A DNA stretch of 64,000 bases from Sphingopyxis soli (GCF_018682675.1 NZ_JAFMTR010000010.1:1-64000); one strand, 5' to 3'; shown: positions 49,950 to 59,590, numbered from the stretch's first letter. The notes: generated by a model not told the origin, from the letters alone. Translations and numbers: made by a program.

Positions 49950-50840
49950 ATGGGCAGTTACACGGCGTCGGCGCAGCATCTGGTGGACGAAATGAAGGCG
50001 GCCGCGCTCGCCGATCCGGCGCGCGGGCTGGCCTTTCAGGGTGCCCCCGGTGCGAACAGCGACCTCGCCGCGCGCGAATATGACCCCGCTTCGCTGCCGC
50101 TGCCCTGCTATTCGTTCGAGGACGCGATCGATGCGGTGCGGGATGCCAGGGTCGACCGCGCGATCATCCCGATCGAGAACAGCCTGCACGGCCGCGTCGC
50201 CGACATCCATTTCCTGCTCCCCGAATCCGGCCTGCACATCGTCGGCGAGCATTTCCTGCCGATCCGCTATGGTCTGATGAGCCGCAATCTCGGTCCCGTG
50301 ACCCGCGCGATGAGCCACGAGCAGGCGCTTGGACAGTGCCGAAAATGGCTGCGCGCGAATAATATCTCCCCGATCGCGCACAGCGATACCGCGGGCGCCG
50401 CCGCGTGGGTCGCCGACAGCGACGAAGTCGGGCTCGCCGCTCTGGCGCCGCCGCACGCCGCCGAACTGTACGGGCTGACGTTGCACGGAACGGGGATGGA
50501 GGATGCGGATCACAATATGACGCGCTTCGTCGTTCTGGCGCGCGAGCCGCTGGCCGAGCCGCCGGCGGGCGTGCCGCTGATGACGACCTTCGTCTTCGAG
50601 GTGAAGAATATTCCCGCCGCGCTCTACAAGGCGCTCGGCGGTTTCGCGACCAACGGCGTCAATATGACCAAGCTCGAAAGCTATCAGGTCGGCGGCAGCT
50701 TCGCGGCGACCAAATTTTATGCCGATATCGTCGGCGCGCCGGGCGACGAACGCATCGACCGCGCGCTCGAGGAGCTCGACTTCCAGACAAAATCGCTGCG
50801 CCTGCTCGGTTCTTATCCCCAAGCGCGCCTGCGGCCCTAG
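49950..50840 (+). CDS. pheA: Prephenate dehydratase
   Basis: A 296-residue monofunctional prephenate dehydratase that makes phenylpyruvate for phenylalanine synthesis. The ATG at 49950 has GGGAAGG six bases upstream. Catalytic TRF lies in DHNMTRFVV, and the N-terminal lobe contains GAPGANSDLAA and IENSLHGRVADI. The C-terminal ACT domain, residues ~205-290, has TKLESYQVGG, where the usual ESRP reads ESYQ. It ends 6 bases from the convergent phosphatidyltransferase gene. Confidence 0.92.
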   Translation: MGSYTASAQHLVDEMKAAALADPARGLAFQGAPGANSDLAAREYDPASLPLPCYSFEDAIDAVRDARVDRAIIPIENSLHGRVADIHFLLPESGLHIVGEHFLPIRYGLMSRNLGPVTRAMSHEQALGQCRKWLRANNISPIAHSDTAGAAAWVADSDEVGLAALAPPHAAELYGLTLHGTGMEDADHNMTRFVVLAREPLAEPPAGVPLMTTFVFEVKNIPAALYKALGGFATNGVNMTKLESYQVGGSFAATKFYADIVGAPGDERIDRALEELDFQTKSLRLLGSYPQARLRP

Positions 50841-50846
50841 GGCTTT

Positions 50847-51518
50847 CTAGACGCCGCGTTTGCGGAGCATGTTTGCGGTCGCCAGGCTCTGGACGACGAA
50901 CAGCGTCACGAGGATGCTCGCGACGACCAGCGCGAACAGGTCGAAGGCCGAAAAGCTGCTGCCAAGAACTTTGTGCCCCCCGACAAGCGGCATCGCGACC
51001 GTCATCGCCATCAGCATCAGCCGCAATTCGGTCGGCCCCCCGGCCATGTAGGACAGGCGGAATTCGCCAACGACCTTCGCGGCGAGGAAGGTGTGGATCG
51101 ACAGCAGGAAATAGCCGATCACCGCCATCAGCGCGACGTCGAACCGCATATAGGGGCTCGCGCCGATCGCGCCGATCATCAGCAGCGTGCCGACCGCGTC
51201 GACGCTGTGGTCGAGGAAATAGCCATAGGAGGGCCGCTCGATTCGCCGCCAGCGCGCAAGGCTGCCATCGAGCGAATCGCCGAACCAGTTGACGACATAT
51301 CCGACCAGCGAAAGCGCGAGCCATTCGCTCTCGATCCAGCTCAACATATAGCCGGCCGCGACGAGCACCGCGCCCGCGAAACCGAGCGCAGTGAGCTGGT
51401 CGGGCGTGACCCAATGGGGCAGGCGGGGACAGATCCAGTTGAGCAGGCGGCGTTCGCTGCGCGCGAGGATATTCTGCTGGATGCGGGTCGGCACGGTGGC
51501 CGCCGGGGTCGTCGTCAT
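50847..51518 (-). CDS. CDP-alcohol phosphatidyltransferase family protein
   Basis: A 223-residue inner-membrane enzyme with about six membrane segments. The CDP-alcohol signature is DG (84-85), AR (88-89), Gly99, Asp103 and Asp107 in DGSLARW...YGYFLDHSVD. The ATG at 51518 has GAAAGG five bases upstream. Enzymes of this family condense CDP-diacylglycerol with an alcohol; the substrate here is not known. It is convergent with prephenate dehydratase. Confidence 0.88.
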   Translation of the reverse strand: MTTTPAATVPTRIQQNILARSERRLLNWICPRLPHWVTPDQLTALGFAGAVLVAAGYMLSWIESEWLALSLVGYVVNWFGDSLDGSLARWRRIERPSYGYFLDHSVDAVGTLLMIGAIGASPYMRFDVALMAVIGYFLLSIHTFLAAKVVGEFRLSYMAGGPTELRLMLMAMTVAMPLVGGHKVLGSSFSAFDLFALVVASILVTLFVVQSLATANMLRKRGV

Positions 51519-51715
51519 GAAAGCCTTTCGTCGCCGCTGTCGCAAAAATGCCAGCGGGATGTCATTGCGCTGTCATAGTTGGTGCGGGGCAAGTGGGAAA
51601 GAGGCTGCGGGTCTCTTTGACGGAATAGCGGGCCGTTTGCCGCCAATTCGGGGCGGTTGGGCGATTGGCACCCGTCCGCGCGGTCGATAGACTGGCGCGA
51701 AAGCGGGGGTCGGAT

Positions 51716-52339
51716 ATGGCGGATTTTTCTGTTGGACGGATTTCGCAGCGCGGGTTTGGGAGGCTTTTCAGCGCACGCGGCCGCGACGGCCGGTTGGATT
51801 TCTGGATCTTCGTCGCCCTGGTCTTCGGCCCGTTGATCGTCCTGCAGTTCGCGATGCAGATCGTGCTGGTCCTTCCCTCGACGGATGTTCTCGCGGCGAA
51901 CGCGCCGGGCGATGCGGCGGCGAGCCGGAAGATGTTGGAGAGCCAGATGAAGGGCATGGCCAGCGCGGCCTACGCCAGTATCGGCATCGTCCTGATCGGC
52001 GCGCTGCTGCTGCTCTCGGCGACGGCGCGCCGGTTGCACGATCGGGGACGCGCGGGCTGGTGGGCGCTGATCCTGCCGCTCGGCCTGTTCGCGACAGGGC
52101 TGGGGCAGGCGCGCCGCACGGCCGAGGCGGTCGAGCGGATGCCGGCGCTGATGGAAAAAATGCAACGCCAGCCCGGTAATCCGGCGTCGATGATCGATTG
52201 GATGACGCAGGCGAATGCGTCGGCGCACGGCCCCGATTGGCCGGCGATCGTCGCCGGACTGCTGCTTGTCTGGCTGGCGATCGAGCTGGGGCGCGCCGGG
52301 ACCGACGGTCCCAATCGCTTCGGCCCGGCGCCTGGATGA
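51716..52339 (+). CDS. DUF805 family membrane protein
   Basis: A 207-residue membrane protein with segments at about 30-50, 85-105 and 110-130, a C-terminal one near 185, and the DUF805 motif RLHDRGRAGWW and terminal GTDGPNRFGP. An earlier in-frame start (51665) would add a basic peptide without a site and is rejected. The function of the family is unknown. The 197-base spacer before it shows nothing that I recognise. Confidence 0.85.
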   Translation: MADFSVGRISQRGFGRLFSARGRDGRLDFWIFVALVFGPLIVLQFAMQIVLVLPSTDVLAANAPGDAAASRKMLESQMKGMASAAYASIGIVLIGALLLLSATARRLHDRGRAGWWALILPLGLFATGLGQARRTAEAVERMPALMEKMQRQPGNPASMIDWMTQANASAHGPDWPAIVAGLLLVWLAIELGRAGTDGPNRFGPAPG

Positions 52340-52346
52340 AGCCCGG

Positions 52347-52862
52347 CTAATCCTGCCAGGGGCCGATTTCGCCGATGTCCCCGATCGTGCGATAACGGAC
52401 GGCGCCATCGACCCAGGCGACCTCCCACATCGGCGCGGGGCGGGCCCATTCGCCGATCACGAACAGCGGCAGCCGGTTGGCGACGACGAAGGCGAGGTCA
52501 TCGGCGGTCGGGCCGGGGACGACGGTTTCCGACCGCTGGTGCAGGCGGATGACGGCGAGAGTTCCTTCGGGCGGCGGCCGCAGCGGCTGCTTGACGGGAA
52601 GGCCGAAGCTGCCAGCGATCGATGGATAGCCCTTTGCGTCGCGGGCGATCAGCAACACCTTGTCGGCGGTCGGATAGGGGCCGCCGACCGGCCGCCCGGC
52701 GACCTTGCGCCCCGCAACCGCAGCATATTCGCGGATGTCGGTGTCGGCGATCGCGGGGGAAGCCGTTCGGACAGACGGCTCGCCGACGCCGGATGACGTC
52801 GTGTCCTCAATGCCGGCACCGGAAAGGGCGGCGACGAGAAGGGCGGACAATATTGCGAACAC
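52347..52862 (-). CDS. Hypothetical secreted protein
   Basis: A 171-residue protein of unrecognised family, starting at GTG 52862 with GGAG eight bases upstream. The first ~18 residues (MFAILSALLVAALSGAG) look like a signal peptide. The C-terminal half has alternating strands with GTLAVIRLHQRSETVVPGP, DLAFVVANRLPLFVIG and W-D-G blocks. It is 24 bases downstream of the J-domain-like gene and is likely in the hscC operon. No function is inferred. Confidence 0.7.
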   Translation of the reverse strand: MFAILSALLVAALSGAGIEDTTSSGVGEPSVRTASPAIADTDIREYAAVAGRKVAGRPVGGPYPTADKVLLIARDAKGYPSIAGSFGLPVKQPLRPPPEGTLAVIRLHQRSETVVPGPTADDLAFVVANRLPLFVIGEWARPAPMWEVAWVDGAVRYRTIGDIGEIGPWQD

Positions 52863-52886
52863 AAGACGGGCTCCGGACCAGGCGCT

Positions 52887-54476
52887 CTACAGGAAGGCGG
52901 GCAGAATCTTGCCTGCCTCCATGGCAGGAATTTCGGTCAACAGCTCGTAGAAACTGCCAATCGTGCGGCAAATATCGGCTTCGGACGCGCTCCGGCCGCT
53001 CAGGACGTCGCGAACCCGTTGCTCGGGCACGCCCGATCGCTTGATCAATTTTCCGATCACATCGCCCGGAATCGTCGCCTGCTTGTGGACCAAAGGCCAC
53101 TCGCGATCATCATATTCATCATGGACCACCGAGAACATCCGGTAACGGTAATCGGGCGAAATATTGTCGATGTTCCGGCTCTGTCGCAGAAATATCCTCG
53201 GATTGCGGATGAAGTCCGCGCAGGCTTGCGGCTGCTCCCGCAATCGCCCGATCTCCGCCGCACGAAATCGCGCGTCGGCGACTTGTGCTTCATACGGCAG
53301 GTTATCGATGACCAGATAATAGGTGTCCGCAATGTCGCGCATCATCGCGCGGCCAGCTTCCTCGGTCAGCGATTCGGGCATGTTGGCGGACCGCTGCAGC
53401 GTCGAAAAACTCTTGGGGCTCCTGGCGCGGAGCGTTTCGAGCGAGCGGCCGTCGGCGGCCGCTTTCGGGAAGCTGGCGATGAAGCTTGCGATATGCTTGT
53501 CGGCGTTCGCCGCTTCCAGAGCCGCGAGCGCGGCGGGGTTGTGATCGATCCCCGGCTGGTCGTCGCCGACGATCTGCGACAGCATCGAAAGCGCGAAGAT
53601 GGCAAGCCCGATCCAGGTCCAGACACCGGGGCCCTTGACGTTGCCGCCCGCCGCTTTCTTTTCCCAGCGGGCGACGAGTCCGGGTTGCCAATGCTCCTGC
53701 TCGAGCCAGGGATAGTCGCGGCGAATCGTCGCGATGAGGTTCCCCATGCGCGACTTGTCGACCACGCGCGTCCACAGCATTCCCTGCGGCTTGCCCTTGG
53801 CGAGTTCGATCCATTCGCGATGGTAGGCGTGGCCGGGGGTGTTCAGTTCGCGCACCACGCGCAGGCCGTCATGGGCGTTGAAGAGCCAGGGGATGGCTGG
53901 ATGGATGCCGAGTTCGTGGACGCGGTCCTCCCAGTTGAAATAGGCCGATATGCGGGGGAACAGATCGGCGCCGCGCGGATAGCGCTCGGCCAGCAATTGC
54001 GCAAGCCAGGCTTCGACCCGGGCATAGTGACCCAGATCGCCCATCCGGTCGTCGGCAAAGAGTATGTCGAGATGCTGACGAAGCTCGAGCGATTCCTCGC
54101 GCGTCAGATCGTTTTCGGCGACGAACAGGTCCACGATGCGCTGAAAGCGTTTGTCGTCGTCCTCGCTGTATTCGACGGTAAACACCGGCTTGGCTTCGGG
54201 TTCGGCGGGCGGCGCTTCGTCGGCCGGAATGGCCCCTTCGGGCAGGGGATCGCCAAGACCGAAATCGTCCGGTTCCCCGTCCGCAAAGGCCTCTGGCGGG
54301 TGGAGGAATTCGCCCGACAGCGCCGCATCGCGGGCATGGCGCAAGTCCATATAGGCCTCGGTTTCCGCCTCGTGATCGAGCGCCTTCAGCAGGCGTGAAT
54401 AGGCCTCGCGGATCGCCTTGCGATCCTCGGTGGGCGCGATCTGGAGGATGGTCCACGGCCAATGGGTCGTGCTCAC
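52887..54476 (-). CDS. J-domain-like co-chaperone partner of HscC (DjlB/DjlC-like)
   Basis: A 529-residue protein starting at GTG 54476, which overlaps the hscC stop (GTGA). The first ~50 residues resemble a J-domain (PWTILQIAPTEDRKAIREAYSRLLKALD), but the HPD loop reads ALD, so classical Hsp70 stimulation may be altered. A single membrane segment lies near 300 (WTWIGLAIFALSMLSQIVGD). The rest is acidic and helical. E. coli has HscC beside the J proteins DjlB and DjlC, so a dedicated co-chaperone role is likely. A degenerate J-domain is the notable feature. Confidence 0.8.
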   Translation of the reverse strand: MSTTHWPWTILQIAPTEDRKAIREAYSRLLKALDHEAETEAYMDLRHARDAALSGEFLHPPEAFADGEPDDFGLGDPLPEGAIPADEAPPAEPEAKPVFTVEYSEDDDKRFQRIVDLFVAENDLTREESLELRQHLDILFADDRMGDLGHYARVEAWLAQLLAERYPRGADLFPRISAYFNWEDRVHELGIHPAIPWLFNAHDGLRVVRELNTPGHAYHREWIELAKGKPQGMLWTRVVDKSRMGNLIATIRRDYPWLEQEHWQPGLVARWEKKAAGGNVKGPGVWTWIGLAIFALSMLSQIVGDDQPGIDHNPAALAALEAANADKHIASFIASFPKAAADGRSLETLRARSPKSFSTLQRSANMPESLTEEAGRAMMRDIADTYYLVIDNLPYEAQVADARFRAAEIGRLREQPQACADFIRNPRIFLRQSRNIDNISPDYRYRMFSVVHDEYDDREWPLVHKQATIPGDVIGKLIKRSGVPEQRVRDVLSGRSASEADICRTIGSFYELLTEIPAMEAGKILPAFL

Positions 54477-56170
54477 AGCCGCTGGTCCTGTTCGATTTCC
54501 TGCAGCGCGGTCGTCATCGCTCCGCGCGCCTCCTCGATCGCGCGCGGATCCTGGGTTTCGAGCACGCCCTCGAAATGGAGCAGCATCCGCCCGATATGCT
54601 CGCGCCGCTCGTCGATGAATTCTTCGTAGAGGCGCGCCGCCCATCCGACGACATACTGGTTTTCCGCGACGTCGCGGGGGTGCGTCTTGAGCGCCGCGAG
54701 TTGTTCGCGCCGCTCTTCGATCTGTTCGGCCGTCAACGTCTCGCTGTCGTCGGCGATCAGCATCGATCGCGTCTCGCCGGTTTCGGGAATCGTGACGTCG
54801 ACGTCGAGAAGTCCCGAACTGTCGTAGGTGAAACGGCAATCGATCGATACCTGGCCCGCCGGCTTTTTCGGGATCGGAAACTCCATCGTTCCGAGCAGGA
54901 TGTTGTTCGCGACCTCTCGCGATTCGCCCTGGTAGATGTTCAGCTTGATGTGCGTCTGGTTGTCCGACATCGACGAATAGCTGTTCGTGCGGCTGATCGG
55001 CGTCGGGCTGTTCCGGCTGATTATGGGCGAGAAGAGGCCGGCGCGCAGCCGGCCATGGCTGTCATGTTCGGTGACCTCGATGCCGAGCGTGAAGGGGCAG
55101 ATGTCGGTAAGCCGCACTTCGTCGAGCGCGGCGTTGCGTGCGACGAGCCCCGCCTGAATCGCCGCGCCGATAGCCACCGCATGGTCGGGATGGACGAGGT
55201 GGTTCGGAAAGCGCCCGAACATCTTGGTGATCGCCTTGCGGATGATCGGCATCCGCGTCGCTCCGCCGACGAGGACAATGTCGCTCAAGGCCTCGATGCG
55301 CAGGTTGCTGTCGCGCAGCGAACGAAGGATCGGATCGCGCAGGCGCGCGAGCAGCGACGTGGAGAGACCTTCGAATTCGTCGGCGCTGATCGACAGGTCG
55401 AACTGCCGTTCGGGAAGCGTCAGCCTGACGCTGGCTTCGGCATGGTCGGTCAGTATCCGCCGCGCCATGTCGGCGACCTGGAACAGCCGTGCATCGAGCA
55501 GGTTCCGCCGGACATCGGAAGGGAAGTCGTGTTTTTGAGTCCAGTGCGCGACGATTGCGTTGGTGAAATCGTCGCCGCCAAGCCGGTTGTCGCCCGACGA
55601 GGCGCGCACCTCGACGATCGCGTCGAACATCTCGACGATCGACACGTCGAAAGTGCCGCCGCCGAGGTCGAAGACCAGAAAGGGTTCGCGATCCTCCTTG
55701 TCGGCGATGCCGAAGGCGAGCGCGGCCGCGGTCGGCTCGTTGAGCAACCGCGCGACCTTCAGACCGGCGAGCTCGCCGGCGCGGCGCGTCGCCTTGCGCT
55801 GCTTGTCGTTGAAATAGGCGGGAACGGTGATGACCGCCTCGGTCACCTCCCGCCCGGTCGCGGCCTCGATATCCTCTTTCAGGCTGCGCAGCACGATCGC
55901 CGACAAATCTTCCGCCTTGAAGGCGTAGCGGCCGATCTTGATCGTCCGGTTGGTGCCGATAAAGCGCTTGAAGCTGGTGACCGCCTCGGCCGGTTTCAGC
56001 ACCCAGTGATTGAGCGCGGGCTTGCCGACCAGTGTCGTGCCGTCGGGCAATATCGCGACCGCCGATGGCGTCAGCAGATCGCCCAATGCGTTGGGGATCA
56101 GCCGTGTCTCGCCATTTTCAAAGATTGCCGCTGCGCTGTTGGTCGTACCCAAATCGATGCCGACGATCAT
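54473..56170 (-). CDS. hscC: Hsp70-family chaperone HscC
   Basis: A 565-residue specialised Hsp70. The nucleotide-binding domain has GIDLGTTNS (4-12), the FDLGGGTFDVS phosphate loop and VGGATRMP. The substrate domain contains PFTLGIEVTEHDSHG, FSPIISRNSPTP, and MEFPIPKKPAGQVSIDCRFTYDSSGLLDVDV, close to HscC of E. coli, and the lid is shortened compared with DnaK (about 640). It is coupled to the J-like gene downstream by a GTGA overlap. It is probably not the general DnaK, but a dedicated chaperone. Confidence 0.92.
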   Translation of the reverse strand: MIVGIDLGTTNSAAAIFENGETRLIPNALGDLLTPSAVAILPDGTTLVGKPALNHWVLKPAEAVTSFKRFIGTNRTIKIGRYAFKAEDLSAIVLRSLKEDIEAATGREVTEAVITVPAYFNDKQRKATRRAGELAGLKVARLLNEPTAAALAFGIADKEDREPFLVFDLGGGTFDVSIVEMFDAIVEVRASSGDNRLGGDDFTNAIVAHWTQKHDFPSDVRRNLLDARLFQVADMARRILTDHAEASVRLTLPERQFDLSISADEFEGLSTSLLARLRDPILRSLRDSNLRIEALSDIVLVGGATRMPIIRKAITKMFGRFPNHLVHPDHAVAIGAAIQAGLVARNAALDEVRLTDICPFTLGIEVTEHDSHGRLRAGLFSPIISRNSPTPISRTNSYSSMSDNQTHIKLNIYQGESREVANNILLGTMEFPIPKKPAGQVSIDCRFTYDSSGLLDVDVTIPETGETRSMLIADDSETLTAEQIEERREQLAALKTHPRDVAENQYVVGWAARLYEEFIDERREHIGRMLLHFEGVLETQDPRAIEEARGAMTTALQEIEQDQRL

Positions 56171-56273
56171 TCCGCCCCCAAGACCCCCGATAGCGGCGAT
56201 CCCGATGATCGCGCCCCCAAAACGCGGCCTGCCTCAACTCGTTTCGTCGATCAATGCAAAGTTCATCCGTAAA

Positions 56274-59087
56274 TCAATGCGCTTCGCCCCAGCTCTTGCC
56301 GATGCCGACCTCGACCTCGAGTGGGACCGACAGAGTCAGCGCGGGCTCGGCGGCGCCCGTCATGACGCGGCGAATCACGTCGCCCGCGGCTTCGGCCTTG
56401 TCTTCGGGCGCCTCGAAGACGAGTTCGTCGTGGACCTGGAGCAGCATCTTGACTTCGGCGAGGCCTGCGTACTCCAGCGCTTTCGGCATCCGCGCCATCG
56501 CGCGCTTGATCAGGTCGGCGCTGGTGCCCTGAATGGGCGCGTTGATCGCGGCGCGCTCGCTGCCCGCGCGTTCGTTCTGGTTCGGCGCCTTGATGCGCGG
56601 GAACCAGGTCTTCCGCCCGAACAGCGTCTCGGTGTAGCCGCGCGCCCGCGTCGTTTCGAGCGTGTCGGTGATATAGTCCGAGATGCCGGGGAAGCGCTCG
56701 AAATAGCGGCTGATGAGCGCCTGCGCCTCGTCGGGCGTGATCTCGAGGCGGTTCGCGAGGCCCCAGCGGGAAATGCCGTAGAGAATCGAGAAATTGACCG
56801 TCTTGGCCTTGCCGCGCGTGTCGCGATTGACCTCTCCGAACAGTTCGATCGCCGTGGCGGCGTGGATGTCCTGTCCCTGCGCAAAGGCTGCCTTGAGTTC
56901 GGGAACATCGGCCATATGCGCCGCGAGGCGGAGTTCGATCTGGCTATAGTCGGCCGCGATCAGCACCTTGCCCGGTGCGGCGATGAAGGCGTCGCGAATC
57001 TGGCGGCCGGTTTCGGTGCGGATCGGGATATTCTGCAGGTTCGGATCGGTCGACGATAGACGCCCGGTCTGCGCGCCGACCAGGCTGTAGCTGGTATGGA
57101 CGCGGCCGGTCTTCGCGTTGATCTGCTGTTGCAGGGCGTCGGTATAGGTGGATTTGAGCTTCGCGAGCTGGCGCCATTCGAGGATCTTCCGCGCGATCGG
57201 CACCCCGTCGCGTTCGAGCCGTTCGAGTTCGCTCTGGTCGGTCGACCAGTCGCCCGACTTGCCCTTGCGCCCGCCTTTGAGCCCGAGCTTGTCGAACAGG
57301 ATTTCGCCGAGTTGCTTCGGGCTTCCAATGGTGAAGGGCTGGCCCGCGAGTTCGTGAATCTCGCCTTCCATGCGCAGCATCTCGCTTGCAAATTCAGCCG
57401 ACAGCTTCGCCAGATAGTCGCGGTTCACGGTGATGCCGACACGCTCCATCCCCTCGACGATCGCGGCGAGCGGGCGGTCGACCATTTCATAGACGCGCGT
57501 CCCGCCTTCGAGCGGCAGACGGAGTTTCAGCAGCTTCCACAGCCGCCACGCCACCTCGGCATCCTCGGCGGCATATTGGGTCGCCCGGTCGAGCGGCACT
57601 TCGGCGAAGCTGATCTGCGATTTGCCGGCGCCGCATATTTCCTTGAACGACAGGCAGACATGGTCGAGGTGCAGCTTCGACAGTTCGTCGAGGCCGTGAC
57701 CGTGCTTGCCCGCGTCGAGTGCGAAGCTCATCACCATCGTATCGTCATAGGGCGCGACGGTCAGCCCATGCTGCGCGAGCACGCCGATGTCATATTTGAG
57801 GTTGTGGCCGACCTTGAGCACCGCATCGTCGGCAAACAGCGCGCCGAGCCGCGCGAGCGCCTCCTTCATCGGGATCTGCGCGGGCTTTTCGGCAAACATG
57901 TCGGTGCCGCCGTGGCCGAGCGGGATGTAGCAGGCCTTGCCTGCGCCCGTCGACAGGCTGACCCCGACGAGGTCGCCGGTGACGCTGTCGAGGCTCGCCG
58001 TCTCGGTGTCGACCGCAACGACATGGGCCGCGTGCGCCTCGGCAATCCAGCGGTCGAGCGCATCGAGCGTCGTCACCGTTTCATAGCGCGCACGGTCGAT
58101 CGTCGGCCATGCGGGCAGGGCGGGCGTCGACGGGGCGACGGGAGCCGCGGGTGCAGGCGTTCCGTTCGCGCGCGGCAACGTCGGCGGCCCGCTCGGTGTC
58201 GTGCCATTGTCGAGTTTGGCCGAGAGCGAACGGAAGCCATGCTCGTCGAGAAAGGCTTTCAGCGGCGCGGGCGGGATCGCGCCGAGCTTCAACGAATCGA
58301 GCGGATCGGGCAGCGGCACGTCGCGCTTGAGGTCGACCAGGATGCGCGACAGTTCGGCCATGCTGCGATGCTCGATCAGATTTTCGCGCAGCTTGCTCGG
58401 CTTCATCGTTTCGGCGCCGTCGAGCGCGGCGGTCAGATTGCCATATTCCTGGATCAGCTTGGTCGCCGTCTTCGGTCCCACACCGCGCACGCCCGGGACA
58501 TTGTCGACGCTGTCGCCCATCAGCGCGAGCACGTCGCCGACGAGGTCGGGGGTGACGCCGAATTTCTCGTCGACCGCCGCCAGCCCGAGGCGGACATTCT
58601 TCATCGTGTCGAGCATGTCGACGTGCGGGCCGTCGGCGGGTTCGCGGATCAGCTGCATCAAATCCTTGTCGGAGGACACGATGGTGACGTCCCAGCCTTC
58701 GCGCACCGCGGCTTCGGCGTAGGAGGCGATCAGGTCGTCGGCCTCGAACCCCTCCATCTCGATGCACGGCAACGAGAAAGCGCGGGTCGCGTCGCGGATC
58801 AGCGGGAATTGCGGGCGCAGATCCTCGGGCGGCTCGGGCCGGTTCGCCTTGTACTGGTCGTAGATTTCGTTGCGGAACGACTGGCTGCTATGGTCGAGGA
58901 TGACCGCAAGGTGCGTCGGCCCGTCGGCGTCGTTGAGGTCCTTCGCGAGCTTCCACAGCATCGTCGTATAGCCGTAAACCGCGCCGACCGGCACCCCGTT
59001 CGGGTTCGTCAGCGGCGGCAGGCGGTGATAGGCGCGGAAGATGTAGCTGGAGCCATCGACCAGATAGAGATGATTCTTCTCGGACAT
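56274..59087 (-). CDS. polA: DNA polymerase I
   Basis: A 937-residue family A DNA polymerase with three domains. The 5' nuclease domain (residues 1-300) starts MSEKNHLYLVDGSSYIFRAYH. The 3'-5' exonuclease domain retains the DEDD-type residues: DTETASLD, KVGHNLKYD and YAAEDAEV, so proofreading should be active. The polymerase motifs are DYSQIELRLAAH (A), KTVNFSILYG (B) and QVHDELVFE (C). It repairs gaps and removes primers. A perfect hairpin lies 41 bases upstream of the start. Confidence 0.97.
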   Translation of the reverse strand: MSEKNHLYLVDGSSYIFRAYHRLPPLTNPNGVPVGAVYGYTTMLWKLAKDLNDADGPTHLAVILDHSSQSFRNEIYDQYKANRPEPPEDLRPQFPLIRDATRAFSLPCIEMEGFEADDLIASYAEAAVREGWDVTIVSSDKDLMQLIREPADGPHVDMLDTMKNVRLGLAAVDEKFGVTPDLVGDVLALMGDSVDNVPGVRGVGPKTATKLIQEYGNLTAALDGAETMKPSKLRENLIEHRSMAELSRILVDLKRDVPLPDPLDSLKLGAIPPAPLKAFLDEHGFRSLSAKLDNGTTPSGPPTLPRANGTPAPAAPVAPSTPALPAWPTIDRARYETVTTLDALDRWIAEAHAAHVVAVDTETASLDSVTGDLVGVSLSTGAGKACYIPLGHGGTDMFAEKPAQIPMKEALARLGALFADDAVLKVGHNLKYDIGVLAQHGLTVAPYDDTMVMSFALDAGKHGHGLDELSKLHLDHVCLSFKEICGAGKSQISFAEVPLDRATQYAAEDAEVAWRLWKLLKLRLPLEGGTRVYEMVDRPLAAIVEGMERVGITVNRDYLAKLSAEFASEMLRMEGEIHELAGQPFTIGSPKQLGEILFDKLGLKGGRKGKSGDWSTDQSELERLERDGVPIARKILEWRQLAKLKSTYTDALQQQINAKTGRVHTSYSLVGAQTGRLSSTDPNLQNIPIRTETGRQIRDAFIAAPGKVLIAADYSQIELRLAAHMADVPELKAAFAQGQDIHAATAIELFGEVNRDTRGKAKTVNFSILYGISRWGLANRLEITPDEAQALISRYFERFPGISDYITDTLETTRARGYTETLFGRKTWFPRIKAPNQNERAGSERAAINAPIQGTSADLIKRAMARMPKALEYAGLAEVKMLLQVHDELVFEAPEDKAEAAGDVIRRVMTGAAEPALTLSVPLEVEVGIGKSWGEAH

Positions 59088-59127
59088 GGCGGCGGTGTAG
59101 CAGCGGCGGCGCGGGCGGCCTAGCTGT

Positions 59128-59146
59128 GTCGGCGCGAGGCGCCGAC
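59128..59146. other. GC-rich hairpin upstream of polA
   Basis: GTCGGCGC and GCGCCGAC pair perfectly around a three-base GAG loop. It is 41 bases before the polA start on the minus strand and could act in the polA leader or as a transcription stop for the opposite strand. No T-run follows. Confidence 0.4.
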
Positions 59147-59413
59147 GGGCCGTCTCGAATGTCTGTTTCGGGGGCGGCTATCCGTCATGCCGTCTTTCTC
59201 CATCGTGCGCCGGAATTCCAAAGTTCAGGAAAGTTCAGCCTTATGCGTTCCCCATTTTGGCCCGGAAGCGCCTCGCACGCCTCGCGGCGGCCGCAAGTTC
59301 GATCGCTTCTGTCCGATCGATGAAAGAGCGGTAGGAAGGCTGGCACAACGGGATAAAATAGGAAAGGCCTGTTTGAAGGCGGTGTCTGCTTTGGGGTGGG
59401 GAGCAGTCGCAAG

Positions 59414-59547
59414 CTCCTCCCTGTGGCGCAGCCATGGGGAGGGGGACCGCTCGCGAAGCGAGTGGTGGGCCGCGACGTCGGCGCGAAAGCCCCTCCGTCA
59501 GCGCTTCGCGCTGCCACCTCCCCATCGCTGCGCGACAGGGAGGATCT
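59414..59547. repeat. Dispersed inverted-repeat element, copy C
   Basis: About 134 bases, the best-preserved copy. The ends CTCCTCCCTGTGGCGCAGCC and the reverse of TCGCTGCGCGACAGGGAGGA pair closely. Inside are a GACCGCTCGCGAAGCGAGTGG hairpin and the CTCCGTCAGCGCTTCGCGCT hairpin. Copies A and B share these blocks. Confidence 0.85.
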
Positions 59548-59590
59548 TATGGCCGCAACCTGTCGCTTCCGGTCGTTGCAGCAGGTGACC

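Larger units (their letters stand above)
59088..59590. other. Intergenic stretch without a convincing gene
   Basis: 503 bases between polA and purT. It holds the GC hairpin at 59128-59146, a tandem AAAGTTCAG repeat at 59220-59238, and repeat copy C at 59414-59547. Short open frames on both strands are arginine/serine-rich or run through the repeat, and show no recognisable protein feature. Confidence 0.7.

Noticed and set aside
54395-56272. Long plus-strand open frame (625 codons) opposite hscC
   Set aside because: Arg/Asp-rich translation without domains; a shadow of the strongly supported Hsp70 on the other strand.
57096-59123. Long plus-strand open frame (675 codons) opposite polA
   Set aside because: No recognisable protein features; polA on the minus strand has all family motifs.
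59187-59588. Open frame of 133 codons between polA and purT
   Set aside because: Its second half is translated from the inverted-repeat element, and no family is recognisable.
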